This document shows positions 1-9,012 of a DNA stretch of 64,000 nt, in pieces. How positions within the stretch are numbered: position 1 is the first letter of the stretch; the number at the start of each line of letters is the position of its first letter. Under the pieces are notes generated by a model. The model did no database searches. It was not told the origin of the DNA and worked only from the letters and a program-made list of their open reading frames with translations. The translations under genes were made by a program, and so were the position numbers. Origin of the DNA: Mycobacterium shinjukuense (GTDB lineage: Bacteria; Actinomycetota; Actinomycetes; Mycobacteriales; Mycobacteriaceae). Location: the NCBI RefSeq assembly GCF_010730055.1, contig NZ_AP022575.1, positions 2,356,001 to 2,420,000 on the forward strand. Reading direction: 5' to 3'.

Positions 1-314
1 ATCGCCTCGGCCGTCAGGTGCTCAGCCGGAACCGATTGCAGCACTACACCTTCGGCGTCCTCGGTGGAAGTGGACTGACCCAAGCGGATGGTGGCCGCGT
101 AGGACTTTGAGGCCGCCGTCAGCAGACCGAGGATCTTGGTGGCGCGATCTATTCCGATCACCAAGACGCCGGTGGCCATCGGGTCCAGGGTGCCGGCATG
201 GCCGACCCTGCGGGTGGCGAAGATGCGGCGGCACCGCGCCACCACGTCATGACTGGTCATTCCGGCCGGCTTGTCGACCACGACGATTCCCGGGCCGGTG
301 CGGCCGCCGCTCAC
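1..314 (-). CDS. truB: tRNA pseudouridine-55 synthase TruB (5' part)
   Basis: Converts U55 in the T-loop of tRNAs to pseudouridine. Only the N-terminal ~104 residues lie in the window; the gene runs off the left edge. The TruB family N-terminus is plain: a KPAGMTSHD block, then GHAGTLDPMATGVL, which carries the catalytic Asp of the family. The start is the GTG at 314, which overlaps the pptT stop by 4 bases (GTGA). truB is therefore the last visible gene of the pptH-pptT-truB unit. Corresponds to Rv2793c by order and sequence. Confidence 0.93.
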   Translation of the reverse strand, partial: MSGGRTGPGIVVVDKPAGMTSHDVVARCRRIFATRRVGHAGTLDPMATGVLVIGIDRATKILGLLTAASKSYAATIRLGQSTSTEDAEGVVLQSVPAEHLTAEA

Positions 315-994
315 AGCACGATCGCCGTCAGCACCAGCCCGCGCTCGACCGACCATCGGCCCCTCAGCGCCGTCAGCGGCGGACCCGACAGGGCGGACGC
401 GTCGATCAGGACGCGAGACACGAAGCGGCCCGCGTTGCCCGGCGGGTCGGTTTCGAACGTGATGTGCGCGTCCTCGAAACCCAGCCACCTCTTGGTCAGC
501 GGATACCACGCCTTGTAGGTTGCCTCCTTGGCGCAGAACAGAATCCGGTCCCAATGCAATCCGACCGGCATGCTGCGGGGCATCTCGGCGCGCTCGGCCG
601 GCAGGCTGATCGCATCCAGCACACCGGTGGGCAACACGTCGTGCGGTTCGGCGTCGATGCCCACGGAACGCACCGCAGCGGTGCGCCCCACCACCGCACC
701 GCGATAGCCGGCGCAATGGGTGAGGCTACCCACCACGCCGTCCGGCCAACAGGGTTCGCCCTTATCGCCCTTGAGGATCGGCGCCGGCGGCACGCCGAGC
801 TCACCCAATGCCATGCGGGCACAGTGACGAACGGTGATGAATTCGTTGCGCCGCTTGGCAACCGATCTGGCGATCAACGGCTCTTCCTCGGGCAGCGCGG
901 CCAGACCCGGCGGATCGGAATACAACTCGGCATACGCCAGATCGCCGGCCACCGCGCCGGGCAACACCGACGACACCAGCATGCTCGCGGTCAC
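311..994 (-). CDS. pptT: 4'-phosphopantetheinyl transferase PptT
   Basis: Transfers 4'-phosphopantetheine from CoA to carrier domains of polyketide synthases, nonribosomal peptide synthetases and FAS I, so it is needed for mycolate, lipid and siderophore synthesis. The protein is 227 aa from a GTG at 994, the length I recall for Rv2794c. Sfp-type motifs are visible: SVGIDAEPHD, with the Mg-binding Asp and Glu, and CAKEATYKAW. A longer reading frame extends upstream, but this start aligns with the known N-terminus and overlaps the pptH stop by 4 bases. Many conservative changes against the tuberculosis protein argue that this is a sister species. Confidence 0.95.
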   Translation of the reverse strand: MTASMLVSSVLPGAVAGDLAYAELYSDPPGLAALPEEEPLIARSVAKRRNEFITVRHCARMALGELGVPPAPILKGDKGEPCWPDGVVGSLTHCAGYRGAVVGRTAAVRSVGIDAEPHDVLPTGVLDAISLPAERAEMPRSMPVGLHWDRILFCAKEATYKAWYPLTKRWLGFEDAHITFETDPPGNAGRFVSRVLIDASALSGPPLTALRGRWSVERGLVLTAIVL

Positions 995-1953
995 CGTGAC
1001 TGCCGCTGGCGCAATCGTTCCCGGAATGCCGCGGCCTGCGCGCGCATCTCGGGAGTGATCACGAAATGACCGCCGAAGTCGTTGAGGTAGCCCGGTGCGT
1101 ACTGCGGATCCGGCAACACCTGACGCAGCCAGGTGTAGGGCTTGCGGCGCCGCCACTCCCGCGGATAGCCCACCGAAACCTCCTCGAACCGCACGCCGTC
1201 GTACCAAGTGGTGCGCGGAATGTGCAAATGCCCGTAGACGGAGCACACGGCGTTGTAGCGGGTGTGCCAGTCGGCGGTCTGGGTGGTTCCGCACCACAAC
1301 GCGAATTCCGGGTAGAACAACGCGTCGCAGGGCTCCCGCAGCAGCGGAAAATGGTTGACCAGAACGGTCGGTTGCATCCAGTCGAGCTGTTCGAGGCGGG
1401 CCCGGGTGGCGGCGACCCGCTCGCGGCACCAGGCATCGCGAGTGGGGTAGGGCTCCGGTGAGAGCAGGAACTCGTCGGTGGCCACCACGTTGCGTTCCTT
1501 CGCGATGGCCACACCCTCGGCTTTGCTGCTCGCCCCCGCCGGCAGAAAGGTGTAGTCGTACAGCAGAAACATCGGCACGATGGTGGCCGGGCCGCCCCGC
1601 TCGGTCCACACCGGAAACGGGTGCTCCGGCGTGACGACGCCCATCTCGTCGCACATGTTGACCAGGTAGTCATAACGTGCGCGGCCGAAGATCTGCATCG
1701 GATCCCGGTTGGTGGTCCACAACTCGTGGTTGCCGGGCACCCAGATCACCTTGGCGAACCGGCGCCGCAGCAGATCCAGCGCCCAGCGGATCTCGTCGGT
1801 GCGTTCGCCGATGTCCCCGGCCACGATCAGCCAGTCATCCGGCGAGGACGGGTGCAGCGATTCGGTGACCGGCTTGTTACCGAGGTGACCGGTGTGCAGG
1901 TCGGAGACCGCCCACAGCGTCGGCTCCGCCCCGACCGTCTCCTGCCTCGTCAC
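991..1953 (-). CDS. pptH: phosphopantetheinyl hydrolase PptH (calcineurin-like metallophosphoesterase)
   Basis: Metallophosphoesterase of 320 aa corresponding to Rv2795c. In M. tuberculosis that enzyme is reported to remove phosphopantetheine from carrier proteins, opposing PptT; its loss lowers sensitivity to a PptT inhibitor. Metal-ligand motifs are visible in family order: DLHTGH (residues 18-23), GDIG (46-49), GNHE (74-77), then VNHFPLL and YGHLH near the C-terminus. It overlaps pptT by 4 bases, so a carrier-loading enzyme and its antagonist are translationally coupled. A 56-bp palindrome lies just upstream and insulates it from lppV. Confidence 0.9.
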   Translation of the reverse strand: MTRQETVGAEPTLWAVSDLHTGHLGNKPVTESLHPSSPDDWLIVAGDIGERTDEIRWALDLLRRRFAKVIWVPGNHELWTTNRDPMQIFGRARYDYLVNMCDEMGVVTPEHPFPVWTERGGPATIVPMFLLYDYTFLPAGASSKAEGVAIAKERNVVATDEFLLSPEPYPTRDAWCRERVAATRARLEQLDWMQPTVLVNHFPLLREPCDALFYPEFALWCGTTQTADWHTRYNAVCSVYGHLHIPRTTWYDGVRFEEVSVGYPREWRRRKPYTWLRQVLPDPQYAPGYLNDFGGHFVITPEMRAQAAAFRERLRQRQSR

Positions 1954-2022
1954 GACTTACCACCCTAACGACCCGGCGAAGTGGGAACGAAATCCAGCCG
2001 GTTCGACCAACGTCCCCGGCGT

Positions 2023-2078
2023 GAGCAGACGCAAAAGCCCCCATTTCGGGCCCGAAATGGGGGCTTTTGCGTCTGCTC
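2023..2078. terminator. perfect 56-bp palindrome, bidirectional terminator-like
   Basis: Each base from 2023 to 2050 pairs with its mirror from 2051 to 2078, with no mismatch and no loop. The arms contain CAAAAGCCCCC and GGGGGCTTTTG, so either strand ends a GC stem with a run of T. It sits between the 3' end of lppV and the start of pptH and would stop lppV transcription. The outer arm GAGCAGACGCAAAAGC recurs at 54995. Confidence 0.7.
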
Positions 2079-2097
2079 GGCCAACCCAGGCTAACCG

Positions 2098-2664
2098 CTA
2101 CGGGGTCGGCGAGGGTTTCGGAGTGTCGGTTTGGCTGATCCGGCAGTCCGACTGTGCGGTGAGCGATGAAGCGACCTGGGTACCCAACTTGAATTCGACA
2201 CCGCCATGACCGGCGAAGTAGACGTCGTGGTCGCCCGGCTTGTTCTTCATCACCCCAAAGCTGGTGGCGCCGAATTGTTCAACGCCGTCCTTGACGATCT
2301 GCACAGCCTGCGGCCACTTGTCGTCGGGGATCGGCCCGCTGAATCCAACCATGAAATACGCCGCTTTGGCCCTGGTCCATTCATACTCGCCGCCGCAGCC
2401 TGTCCAGGTGTCCATATCCATCGACCAGGTCAACCCGGGCACCAGGGCAGTGATGGCGTTGGCCATCTGGATGACCGCCGCCCGGTACTGGTCCTTCGCG
2501 GCCTCCAGCGGAGGCTTGGAACGCAACGCGTTCTCCAGCTCGGCGACCTTCTCCGGGCTCAACGGACCCTCCTCAGCACTACCGCTGCCGTGACCACCGC
2601 GGCCGCATCCGAGCACCACCACACACAGCAGGGCCAGCAGCCACGCCATCGACCACCGCATCAA
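2098..2664 (-). CDS. lppV: lipoprotein LppV
   Basis: Predicted secreted lipoprotein of 188 aa; function unknown. The N-terminus is a signal peptide with hydrophobic stretch LLALLCVVVLGC, placing the lipidated Cys at residue 20. The mature part contains a TWTGCGGEYEWT segment resembling the LppA/LppB family of mycobacteria, and the C-terminus is Pro/Thr-rich. The start codon overlaps the stop of the upstream hydrolase gene (ATGA), so both are co-translated. Corresponds to Rv2796c. Confidence 0.88.
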   Translation of the reverse strand: MMRWSMAWLLALLCVVVLGCGRGGHGSGSAEEGPLSPEKVAELENALRSKPPLEAAKDQYRAAVIQMANAITALVPGLTWSMDMDTWTGCGGEYEWTRAKAAYFMVGFSGPIPDDKWPQAVQIVKDGVEQFGATSFGVMKNKPGDHDVYFAGHGGVEFKLGTQVASSLTAQSDCRISQTDTPKPSPTP

Positions 2665-4349
2665 TGTCCCCCTCCGGGTACTGGGTTGGGCGCTCCCGGC
2701 ATGCCGCCACCCAGGATCGGCGGAAGCAGCGGCGCGCCCACCGTGTTGTCCGGCAGCCCAGCGGCGATCGCCGCCAGGTTATAGCCCGACATCCGCAGCT
2801 GCGGCTGGCCGGCGGCATCTAGGAAGACCCGCGGGTAGTCGCCGTGGGCATACACCCCGTCCCGCCATATCCCGCCCGGATCAAAACCCGCCTGCGACGA
2901 CAGCTCCACTAACCCAGGGGTCAGATAGGGGTCCAGGCCCCAGCCGTGCAGCGGCGCCACCGGTGCCACCAGATTGGTGATGGGGTCGTGGGGAGCCTGC
3001 ATGACATAAGCGTGCCCGTGATCGAGCCCGAGCTGCGCCGGGCTGTACAGTTCCAGGCCGGGTGAGCCGTAAAACACGACGTCGTTGACCGGATGGGCAC
3101 CCTGGGCGTTGAGGTCCTGCAACGCCAGCGACGCCGTCAACGACCCATACGAGTGCCCCAACACGGTCAGATGGCCACCGGGGTTATTGGTCCGAACCTG
3201 CTGCAAATACCTCGACAGATCGGCCGCGCCCGCGTGTGCCTGCCCATCGGTCATCGTCTGCCATAGGTCGCCCGCACTGCCGCTGTCGAGCGGGTTCGGG
3301 GGCGGGCTGTAACCCATCCAGGCGATGGTGGCGACGGATGTCGGTTTGCCAGCATTCTTCAGTTGCCGGATTACCTCCGACCGCAGGTCGCGGGCTTCGG
3401 TCACCATGCCGGGCAGGGTGCCCCGGGTGGTGGACCCGACGCCGGGCACAGTCACCGATACATTGGCGGCGGTGTCGGGATTGCCGACGGCCACGGCCGC
3501 CAGCACCTGCTGGTGTGGGTCCTCGGGAAGCTGCAGCTGGGTCAAGTACGTCTCTGGTGCTCGGCTCAATGCCTCGTCGACCGCATCGAGGTCGCCCAGC
3601 CGGCCCCTGGCGGCGGTCAGCTGATCATCCAGGGCTGCGAGTTGGCCGACCGCGTCGCTGTCGAGGATGCCGTTGTGGTAGTCACGGGCAGCCTGCGCCG
3701 CCAGTTGGTCATACTGCGCCTGCAACCGCCCGATGTGGGCCTGCAGCCGGGCGCGCTCCTCGCGCAGCCGCTCCTCATTGGCATCGCTGGCGAGCTGGGT
3801 CGGGGTCAGCCCCTCGGGGCCGACCGGCGGGCCGGCATCGGCCGGGATGGGCGCATCACCGTCGGCCATGTTGACCGCTGAGGCCAGCTCCTCGTCGACG
3901 GCATTGGCCTCAGCCATAATCGCATCCAAATCAGCCTGCAGCTCCGCTTGCTTGGCCAGCATCCGTGCCCACTCCGCCTCGGTGTATCGCAGCCCGGGGA
4001 TCGGCACTACCTGGTTGGTCAGCGCATCGATCGTCAGCTCGGCGGCCGCGGCGGCTTGGCGTAGTGCGGCCAGCTCGGATTGGACCTTCACAATCCCGTC
4101 GGCGGCCCTGTCGGCCGCCCGGGCAACCGCCAACGCTTCGTTGCCGTGGGCGTCGAGGTCTCGGCGAATGCCCGCGTTGTGGTGTGCCGCCGCCTCAGCG
4201 GTCTTGCCACCCGAGTTCGCAAAAATCGACAGCGCCGCCAACTGACGCGACACCTCGAACGTCACCTCCGCTCGGGCACTGGCCGCATGAAACACCTCCC
4301 GGACCGCTTGCGCGTTCCACCGATCGATATCGGCCACGGTCAGTGGCAC
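2661..4349 (-). CDS. alpha/beta hydrolase, DUF1023-type, with N-terminal coiled coil (Rv2797c-like)
   Basis: Protein of 562 aa, the length recalled for Rv2797c. Residues ~50-270 are rich in Ala, Glu, Gln and Arg with heptad character, suggesting coiled coil. The C-terminal half is an alpha/beta hydrolase with the nucleophile elbow GHSYGS (398-403, Ser400), followed by FYGSPG and a late His-containing loop. Substrate unknown. It sits 3 bases after the small WXG100-like gene and overlaps lppV, so the three probably form one operon. The WXG-like partner suggests a type VII secretion-related role, which is inference. Confidence 0.85.
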   Translation of the reverse strand: MPLTVADIDRWNAQAVREVFHAASARAEVTFEVSRQLAALSIFANSGGKTAEAAAHHNAGIRRDLDAHGNEALAVARAADRAADGIVKVQSELAALRQAAAAAELTIDALTNQVVPIPGLRYTEAEWARMLAKQAELQADLDAIMAEANAVDEELASAVNMADGDAPIPADAGPPVGPEGLTPTQLASDANEERLREERARLQAHIGRLQAQYDQLAAQAARDYHNGILDSDAVGQLAALDDQLTAARGRLGDLDAVDEALSRAPETYLTQLQLPEDPHQQVLAAVAVGNPDTAANVSVTVPGVGSTTRGTLPGMVTEARDLRSEVIRQLKNAGKPTSVATIAWMGYSPPPNPLDSGSAGDLWQTMTDGQAHAGAADLSRYLQQVRTNNPGGHLTVLGHSYGSLTASLALQDLNAQGAHPVNDVVFYGSPGLELYSPAQLGLDHGHAYVMQAPHDPITNLVAPVAPLHGWGLDPYLTPGLVELSSQAGFDPGGIWRDGVYAHGDYPRVFLDAAGQPQLRMSGYNLAAIAAGLPDNTVGAPLLPPILGGGMPGAPNPVPGGGH

Positions 4350-4352
4350 GAA

Positions 4353-4679
4353 TCACACCCCACGCGGGCCGGCTACGACGTCGGCGGAAACACCCACCTG
4401 GGCGAGCGCCTGCGCCCGCTCCGCCTCCGCCGCCGCATGCCCGATGGCGGCCTCCTGCAGCCCGTATGCGTGATCACCGATCCTGGTCAGCAGCGCCCTC
4501 GACGCGTCCAACCAGTCGTCCATCTTGGCGTTGAGCGCCATCGCCGAGGCGCCCTGCCAGCCGAACTGGGCGGCCTGCATCCGATAGTCCGACGACAAAT
4601 GTCCGACGGCCAGACCCTCACCCTGCGTGGTCACCTGCGCCGCCGAGTGCATCCACTGCTCCGGACTGATCTGAAACAC
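4353..4679 (-). CDS. WXG100-like small protein (Rv2798c-like)
   Basis: A 108-aa helical protein resembling the ESX/WXG100 and DUF2580 families: a helix-turn-helix hairpin around FGWQGASA (Trp-Gln-Gly in place of Trp-X-Gly). I chose the GTG at 4679 because AGGAGG lies six bases upstream of it; the ATG at 4700 would add seven residues and place that ribosome site inside the gene. First gene of the unit with the DUF1023 hydrolase and lppV. Function unknown. Confidence 0.8.
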   Translation of the reverse strand: MFQISPEQWMHSAAQVTTQGEGLAVGHLSSDYRMQAAQFGWQGASAMALNAKMDDWLDASRALLTRIGDHAYGLQEAAIGHAAAEAERAQALAQVGVSADVVAGPRGV

Positions 4680-4809
4680 CCGTTGCCTCCTTGCGTCCAT
4701 CGAAGTGCATCACATTATGCGTCAGCGGGAACTACCGCAGAATTCACCGCATCAAAGGTGGCCCGGGTTAGAACAAGTTCTCGTTTGACTGTGACGACGC
4801 GGAGCCGAC

Positions 4810-5436
4810 TTGTACACTCCCGGCAAGGGACCGCCGAGGGCAGGGGGTGTCGTGTTCACCAGGGTGCGGCTGATCGGAGGGCTCGGTGCGCTGACGGCAG
4901 CGGTGGTGGTGGGCACGGTGGGCTGGCAGGGCATCCCCCCAGCGCCGACCGGCGGCGACGCGGTCCAGCTGCGATCGACCGCGGCGCCCATGTCCACCAC
5001 GATGAAGAGCCCGATCGTGGCGACCACCGACCCCAGCCCGTTTGACCCGTGCCGAGACATCCCGTTCGACGTCATCCAGCGGCTCGGATTGGCCTACACG
5101 CCACCGGAAGCCGAGGAGGGGCTGCGCTGCCACTTCGACGCGGGTAACTATCAGATGGCCGTCGAGCCGATCATCTGGCGCACCTACGCCCAGACCCTGC
5201 CCCCCGACGCGATCGAGACCACGATCGCCGGCCACCGCGCCGCGCAGTACTGGGTGCTGAAGCCGACGTATCACAACAGCTTCTGGTACTCCTCCTGCAT
5301 GGTGACCTTCAAGACCAGCTATGGAGTGATCCAGCAGTCGCTGTTCTACTCGACGGTCTACTCCGAGCCCGACGTCGACTGCCCTTCCACCAACCTGCAA
5401 CGGGCAAACGACCTCGTTCCCTACTACAAGTTCTAA
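4810..5436 (+). CDS. probable secreted/membrane-anchored protein, DUF3558-like (Rv2799-like)
   Basis: Protein of 208 aa counted from a TTG at 4810; a GTG at 4852 behind a G-rich GAGGGCAGGGGG is a plausible alternative giving 194 aa. One hydrophobic segment (LIGGLGALTAAVVVGTVGW) near the N-terminus acts as anchor or uncleaved signal. The outer part contains DPCRDIPFDVIQRLGL and paired cysteines, typical of DUF3558-like mycobacterial envelope proteins. Corresponds to Rv2799. No function is known to me. It is divergent from the WXG100-like operon. Confidence 0.75.
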   Translation: MYTPGKGPPRAGGVVFTRVRLIGGLGALTAAVVVGTVGWQGIPPAPTGGDAVQLRSTAAPMSTTMKSPIVATTDPSPFDPCRDIPFDVIQRLGLAYTPPEAEEGLRCHFDAGNYQMAVEPIIWRTYAQTLPPDAIETTIAGHRAAQYWVLKPTYHNSFWYSSCMVTFKTSYGVIQQSLFYSTVYSEPDVDCPSTNLQRANDLVPYYKF

Positions 5437-5460
5437 CCTGGGATTTCCTAACCTGGGGAT

Positions 5461-7110
5461 GTGAGCACGACATCCACCCGGCCAGAGTTGCCCAAGCGTC
5501 GCGCTCTGACCACACAAGTAGGCAGCAACGCTGTGGGTGGAGTGTTGGGGCTGCGACGGGCGACCACCCGCTACACCGTGAGCCCCGTCCGAGTCCCGAT
5601 GCGCGACGGCATCCAGCTGGTGGCCGACCACTACGCACCCGCCACGTCGCAGCCCGTCGGCACCCTGCTGGTGCGTGGGCCATACGGGCGCCGGTTTCCG
5701 TTTTCGCTGGTGTTTGCCAGGATTTACGCCGCCCGCGGTTATCACGTCGTGCTGCAGAGCGTGCGCGGGACGTTCGGGTCCGGTGGGGTGTTCGAGCCCA
5801 TGGTCAACGAGGCCGCCGACGGCGCCGATACGGTGGCGTGGCTGCGTGAACAGCCCTGGTTCACCGGCCGGTTCGGCACCATCGGCCTGTCTTATCTGGG
5901 TTTCACCCAGTGGGCGTTGCTGCACGATCCGCCCCCGGAGCTGGCCGCGGCCGTGATCACGGTGGGGCCGCACGACTTCCGGGCCTCGGTGTGGGGCACC
6001 GGATCGTTTACGGTCAACGACTTCCTGGGCTGGAGCGATCTGGTTTCCCACCAGGAAGACCCCGGTCGCATCCGGGCCGGAATCCGCCAGCTCACCGCGC
6101 CACGCCGGGTGGCGCGGGCGGCCGCCACGTTGCCGCTGGGTGAGTCGGCCCGGACGCTGCTCGGCACGGGTGCGCCGTGGTTCGAATCCTGGGTGGAACA
6201 CACCGACCGCGACGATCCGTTCTGGGACCGACTGCAGTTTCCCGCCGCATTGGACCGCGTCCAGGTCCCGGTGCTGCTCGTCGGCGGCTGGCAGGACATC
6301 TTCCTGCGGCAGACGCTGCAGCAGTACCGGCACCTGCGCGACCGGGGTGTGCACGTCGCGCTGACGGTCGGTCCCTGGACACACACCCAGATGCTCACCA
6401 AGGGGCTGGCCACCAGCGCTCGGGAATCGTTGGACTGGTTGGACGCCCACCTCGGCCGGGCGCCGGCGCTGCGCCCCAGCCCGGTGCGGGTCTTCGTCAC
6501 CGGCCAGGGCTGGCGGCACCTGCCGGACTGGCCTCCGGCGACCACCGAGCGGGCGTGGTACCTGCAGCCCGGTGGCGGCCTGGGTGAGAGCGCTCCGGCT
6601 TCCGGCACGCCACCGGCGACGTTTCGCTACCACCCCGCCGACCCGACACCGACCACCGGTGGTCCGCTGCTGTCATCCAACGGCGGTTACCGCGACGACA
6701 GCCGGCTGGCCACGCGCGCCGATGTGCTGTGCTTCACCGGGGCGCCCCTCACCCACGACCTCTGCGTGCACGGAAACCCCGTCGTCGAGCTGGTGCACAG
6801 CTCGGACAACCCCTACGTCGACGTGTTCGTTCGGGTCAGCGAGGTGGACCCGAAGGGCCGGTCCCGCAATGTCAGCGACGGCTACCGGCGACTTGGTGAC
6901 GCGCCGGAGCTGGTCCGCGTCGAGCTGGACGCCATCGCCCACCGATTCCGCGCCGACTCCCGCATCCGGGTGCTGATCGCCGGTAGTTGGTTTCCCCGCT
7001 ATGCGCGAAACCTCGGCACCCCGGAACCGATACTCACCGGACGGCAGCTCAAGCCGGCTACCCACGCGGTGCATTTCGGGCGCTCCCGGCTGCTGCTGCC
7101 CGTCGGCTAA
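5461..7110 (+). CDS. CocE/NonD-family serine hydrolase (Rv2800-like)
   Basis: 549-aa alpha/beta hydrolase of the CocE/X-prolyl dipeptidyl peptidase class; these cleave esters or acyl-peptide bonds, but the substrate here is unknown. The nucleophile elbow GLSYLG (residues 142-147, Ser144) follows the family block VLQSVRGTFGSGG. The C-terminal third (from about residue 390) is the beta-rich jelly-roll domain with the block YVDVFVRVSEVDPKGRSRNVS. Starts at GTG 5461, 24 bases after the preceding gene, so co-transcription is likely. Confidence 0.88.
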   Translation: MSTTSTRPELPKRRALTTQVGSNAVGGVLGLRRATTRYTVSPVRVPMRDGIQLVADHYAPATSQPVGTLLVRGPYGRRFPFSLVFARIYAARGYHVVLQSVRGTFGSGGVFEPMVNEAADGADTVAWLREQPWFTGRFGTIGLSYLGFTQWALLHDPPPELAAAVITVGPHDFRASVWGTGSFTVNDFLGWSDLVSHQEDPGRIRAGIRQLTAPRRVARAAATLPLGESARTLLGTGAPWFESWVEHTDRDDPFWDRLQFPAALDRVQVPVLLVGGWQDIFLRQTLQQYRHLRDRGVHVALTVGPWTHTQMLTKGLATSARESLDWLDAHLGRAPALRPSPVRVFVTGQGWRHLPDWPPATTERAWYLQPGGGLGESAPASGTPPATFRYHPADPTPTTGGPLLSSNGGYRDDSRLATRADVLCFTGAPLTHDLCVHGNPVVELVHSSDNPYVDVFVRVSEVDPKGRSRNVSDGYRRLGDAPELVRVELDAIAHRFRADSRIRVLIAGSWFPRYARNLGTPEPILTGRQLKPATHAVHFGRSRLLLPVG

Positions 7111-7211
7111 CGGCTGGTGGTGCGGCGGACCCGGGCGGCGACCCGGCCGATAACCCGAGCCCGTCCAGCAGCGCGTGCCCAGTGGTCTCCCCGACGCGGA
7201 ACCTGCGAGAG

Positions 7212-7568
7212 TTACGACCATAAGTCGAGATGAAGTTTCAAAGCCTCATCGAGCTGGGCAAGTTCGGCGGCTGAAACTCGGCCGATTGGCCGGAGCAACC
7301 GCTCGGTAGCAATCGATCTGATTTGCTCGGCCTGCGCCTTGCAGTCGACCTGGAGACCAGTAGTGGTGGCCGACAACAACACCTGAAACGGATAGACCTT
7401 GGCGATGTTGCTCGTCACCGGCACGACGGTGATGACGCCGCGCCCAAGACGCGTGGCGGTCGCGTTGGCCCGGTCGTTGCTGACGACGACGGCGGGGCGC
7501 TGGTTGTTCGCTTCGCTACCTCGAGCGGGGTCGAGATCGACCTGCCAAATCTCACCGCGGCGCATCAC
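7212..7568 (-). CDS. mazF9: MazF9 toxin, sequence-specific endoribonuclease
   Basis: 118-aa MazF/PemK-type toxin that cleaves RNA. It begins [17 protein letters not shown] and contains [11 protein letters not shown], both standard MazF landmarks; the sequence appears practically the same as Rv2801c (MazF-mt1) from memory. Start is the GTG at 7568; a longer frame upstream overlaps the antitoxin and is not used. The first 17 bases overlap the 3' end of mazE9, the usual antitoxin-first layout. Confidence 0.95.
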
Positions 7569-7782
7569 CGACTCCGTCGCCGACGGTCTGCTCCCACGCG
7601 TCCGTGTCGCCGGCTGCCGACCATTCTTGCCATGCGTTGGCATAGTCATCTTCGAGCGTGGGGTAGCGAAGCACGCGGATCGCATGCTGCAGGCCGGCGG
7701 AGCGGGATGGTAATCCCGCTCGTTTCACATATGCGTCCAGGATCGCGACGTCGTCATCGGACAGGCTCACGCTCAACTTCAC
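7552..7782 (-). CDS. mazE9: MazE9 antitoxin (ribbon-helix-helix)
   Basis: 76-aa antitoxin matching Rv2801A. The N-terminal [23 protein letters not shown] is a ribbon-helix-helix DNA-binding motif, and the acidic C-terminus ([10 protein letters not shown]...) should bind MazF9. The GTG start at 7782 is preceded by TAGCAT at about -10 spacing on the minus strand, compatible with a leaderless transcript. Autoregulation through the nearby palindrome at 7806 is inference. Confidence 0.93.
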
Positions 7783-7805
7783 AACCTAAGATGCTACCAG
7801 GGTCG

Positions 7806-7815
7806 TACCTAGGTA
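7806..7815. promoter_or_regulatory. short palindrome upstream of mazEF9, possible operator
   Basis: TACCTAGGTA is a perfect 10-bp palindrome 23 bp upstream of the mazE9 start, beside a TAGCAT minus-10-like box read on the minus strand. Ribbon-helix-helix antitoxins usually bind such short palindromes. Its position between mazE9 and the 3' end of the DUF2293 gene fits an operator; no direct proof. Confidence 0.35.
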
Positions 7816-7824
7816 GTAATAGGT

Positions 7825-8868
7825 TCAGCGGCTGGTCGCGCGCCAGTCGCGCAGCACTTCCTCGACGTGCTCACCCACCCGGTGCCGCGCCGTTTCCCGG
7901 TCGACACCCGACATCAGCAGTTCGTCGTACGAAGTGTCGATATGCCGCACCGACGCCGCGACGGCCAGCGTCACCGCTTCGGGATCGAGCGCCCGCCCGG
8001 CCGCGCTACGTCCGATCCTGCCGCTGCCGCGGGTGGCCGCGTGGCGGGCGATCGCCTCGGCCCGGCCGGCCGGGCAGTTCGGGAACAGCGTGCGAATCGC
8101 GGCGCCGAATTCGGCTTGCAGACGCAGGTCCTCGTTGGCCCGTCGCGCCTCGTCGCGCTCCCGGCGGCGGGCGCGCACCTCCGCATCGGCGAGGCACTCG
8201 TTTTCGGCGCGCTCCAGCGCCTCCGCCTCGACCAGGATGCCCTGACGCTCGTATCGCTTACGCGCCCGGCTCCACCGCACCACCACCGCCGAAAGCCGGC
8301 TCGCCCGCTTGGCCCGGCGGGTAAGCGCGGCGTCCCCGGACGGCAAGAAGACCAGGTGGCCAAGGTCCGCGCAGTCCAGGCACAACGGCCCCGCGTCCTC
8401 AAGGAACATCAGGTCACCGCTGCCGCCACACGACGCGCATGACCAGTCGTTGACCGGCATGATCACGACCAAATCGGGGGGCCGGCTCTGCCGCTCGACC
8501 GCACGCTCCGAGAGCTCCGGCGACACCCAATGCGTGCGATACGCGCGCTCGATGGCGTCGTCGCCGCTGAGGCTGAACCGCAGCCGACGGCGGTCCCGAG
8601 TGCGAGCGACGTAATCGGTCTCCGACGGGTTGAGCCCCCGGTCGCGGGCCCAGCGCCGCAACGCGGCCATCGCGGCGGTGATCTTGCTGAGGTTGGCCTG
8701 TACGACTTGTTCCAGCGAGTCGACGCGGCCCTGCCGCCACTGGTCAACATGCGAGGGCGCCAGCCAGCCCAGGCCGAGCAGCACGTCGATCGCGCTGACG
8801 AACCGCTGTCGGGCCAGCGCGGCCTCCGCCGCCCGGGCCACCCGCTGCTCCAGTGGTTGACGTGCCAT
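7825..8868 (-). CDS. DUF2293-type protein with zinc-ribbon (Rv2802c-like)
   Basis: Arg/Ala-rich protein of 347 aa, close to the 346 aa I recall for Rv2802c. A CxxC...CxxC pair (Cys144/147 and Cys163/166) forms a probable zinc ribbon. A long basic, Arg/Glu-rich helical stretch (about 180-260) follows, then the C-terminal block VRHIDTSYDELLMSGVDRETARHRV, typical of actinobacterial DUF2293 proteins. I chose ATG 8868, behind GGGCAGG, over the ATG ten codons upstream. Function unknown; nucleic-acid binding is plausible from the charge and zinc ribbon. Confidence 0.75.
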   Translation of the reverse strand: MARQPLEQRVARAAEAALARQRFVSAIDVLLGLGWLAPSHVDQWRQGRVDSLEQVVQANLSKITAAMAALRRWARDRGLNPSETDYVARTRDRRRLRFSLSGDDAIERAYRTHWVSPELSERAVERQSRPPDLVVIMPVNDWSCASCGGSGDLMFLEDAGPLCLDCADLGHLVFLPSGDAALTRRAKRASRLSAVVVRWSRARKRYERQGILVEAEALERAENECLADAEVRARRRERDEARRANEDLRLQAEFGAAIRTLFPNCPAGRAEAIARHAATRGSGRIGRSAAGRALDPEAVTLAVAASVRHIDTSYDELLMSGVDRETARHRVGEHVEEVLRDWRATSR

Positions 8869-9012
8869 GACCTGCCCGAGCCTAGTCGGACTGCGCACCG
8901 AGGCCGCGGAACTGAGTTACTCCGACCAGCCGGACGCGCTCGGAGTGGCGATGCGCGGCCGTCGGTAACATTGCTGTTGGCGAACGCTCTACGGACCACA
9001 TGGTCTCGTCAG

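Noticed and set aside
311..1654. Longer reading of pptT (447 aa)
   Set aside because: The extra N-terminus is antisense-free but overlaps pptH in another frame; the GTG at 994 gives the family length and a stop-start overlap.
4768..6633. 621-aa minus-strand frame opposite Rv2799-like and CocE-like genes
   Set aside because: Shadow of two conserved genes; no domain is recognisable.
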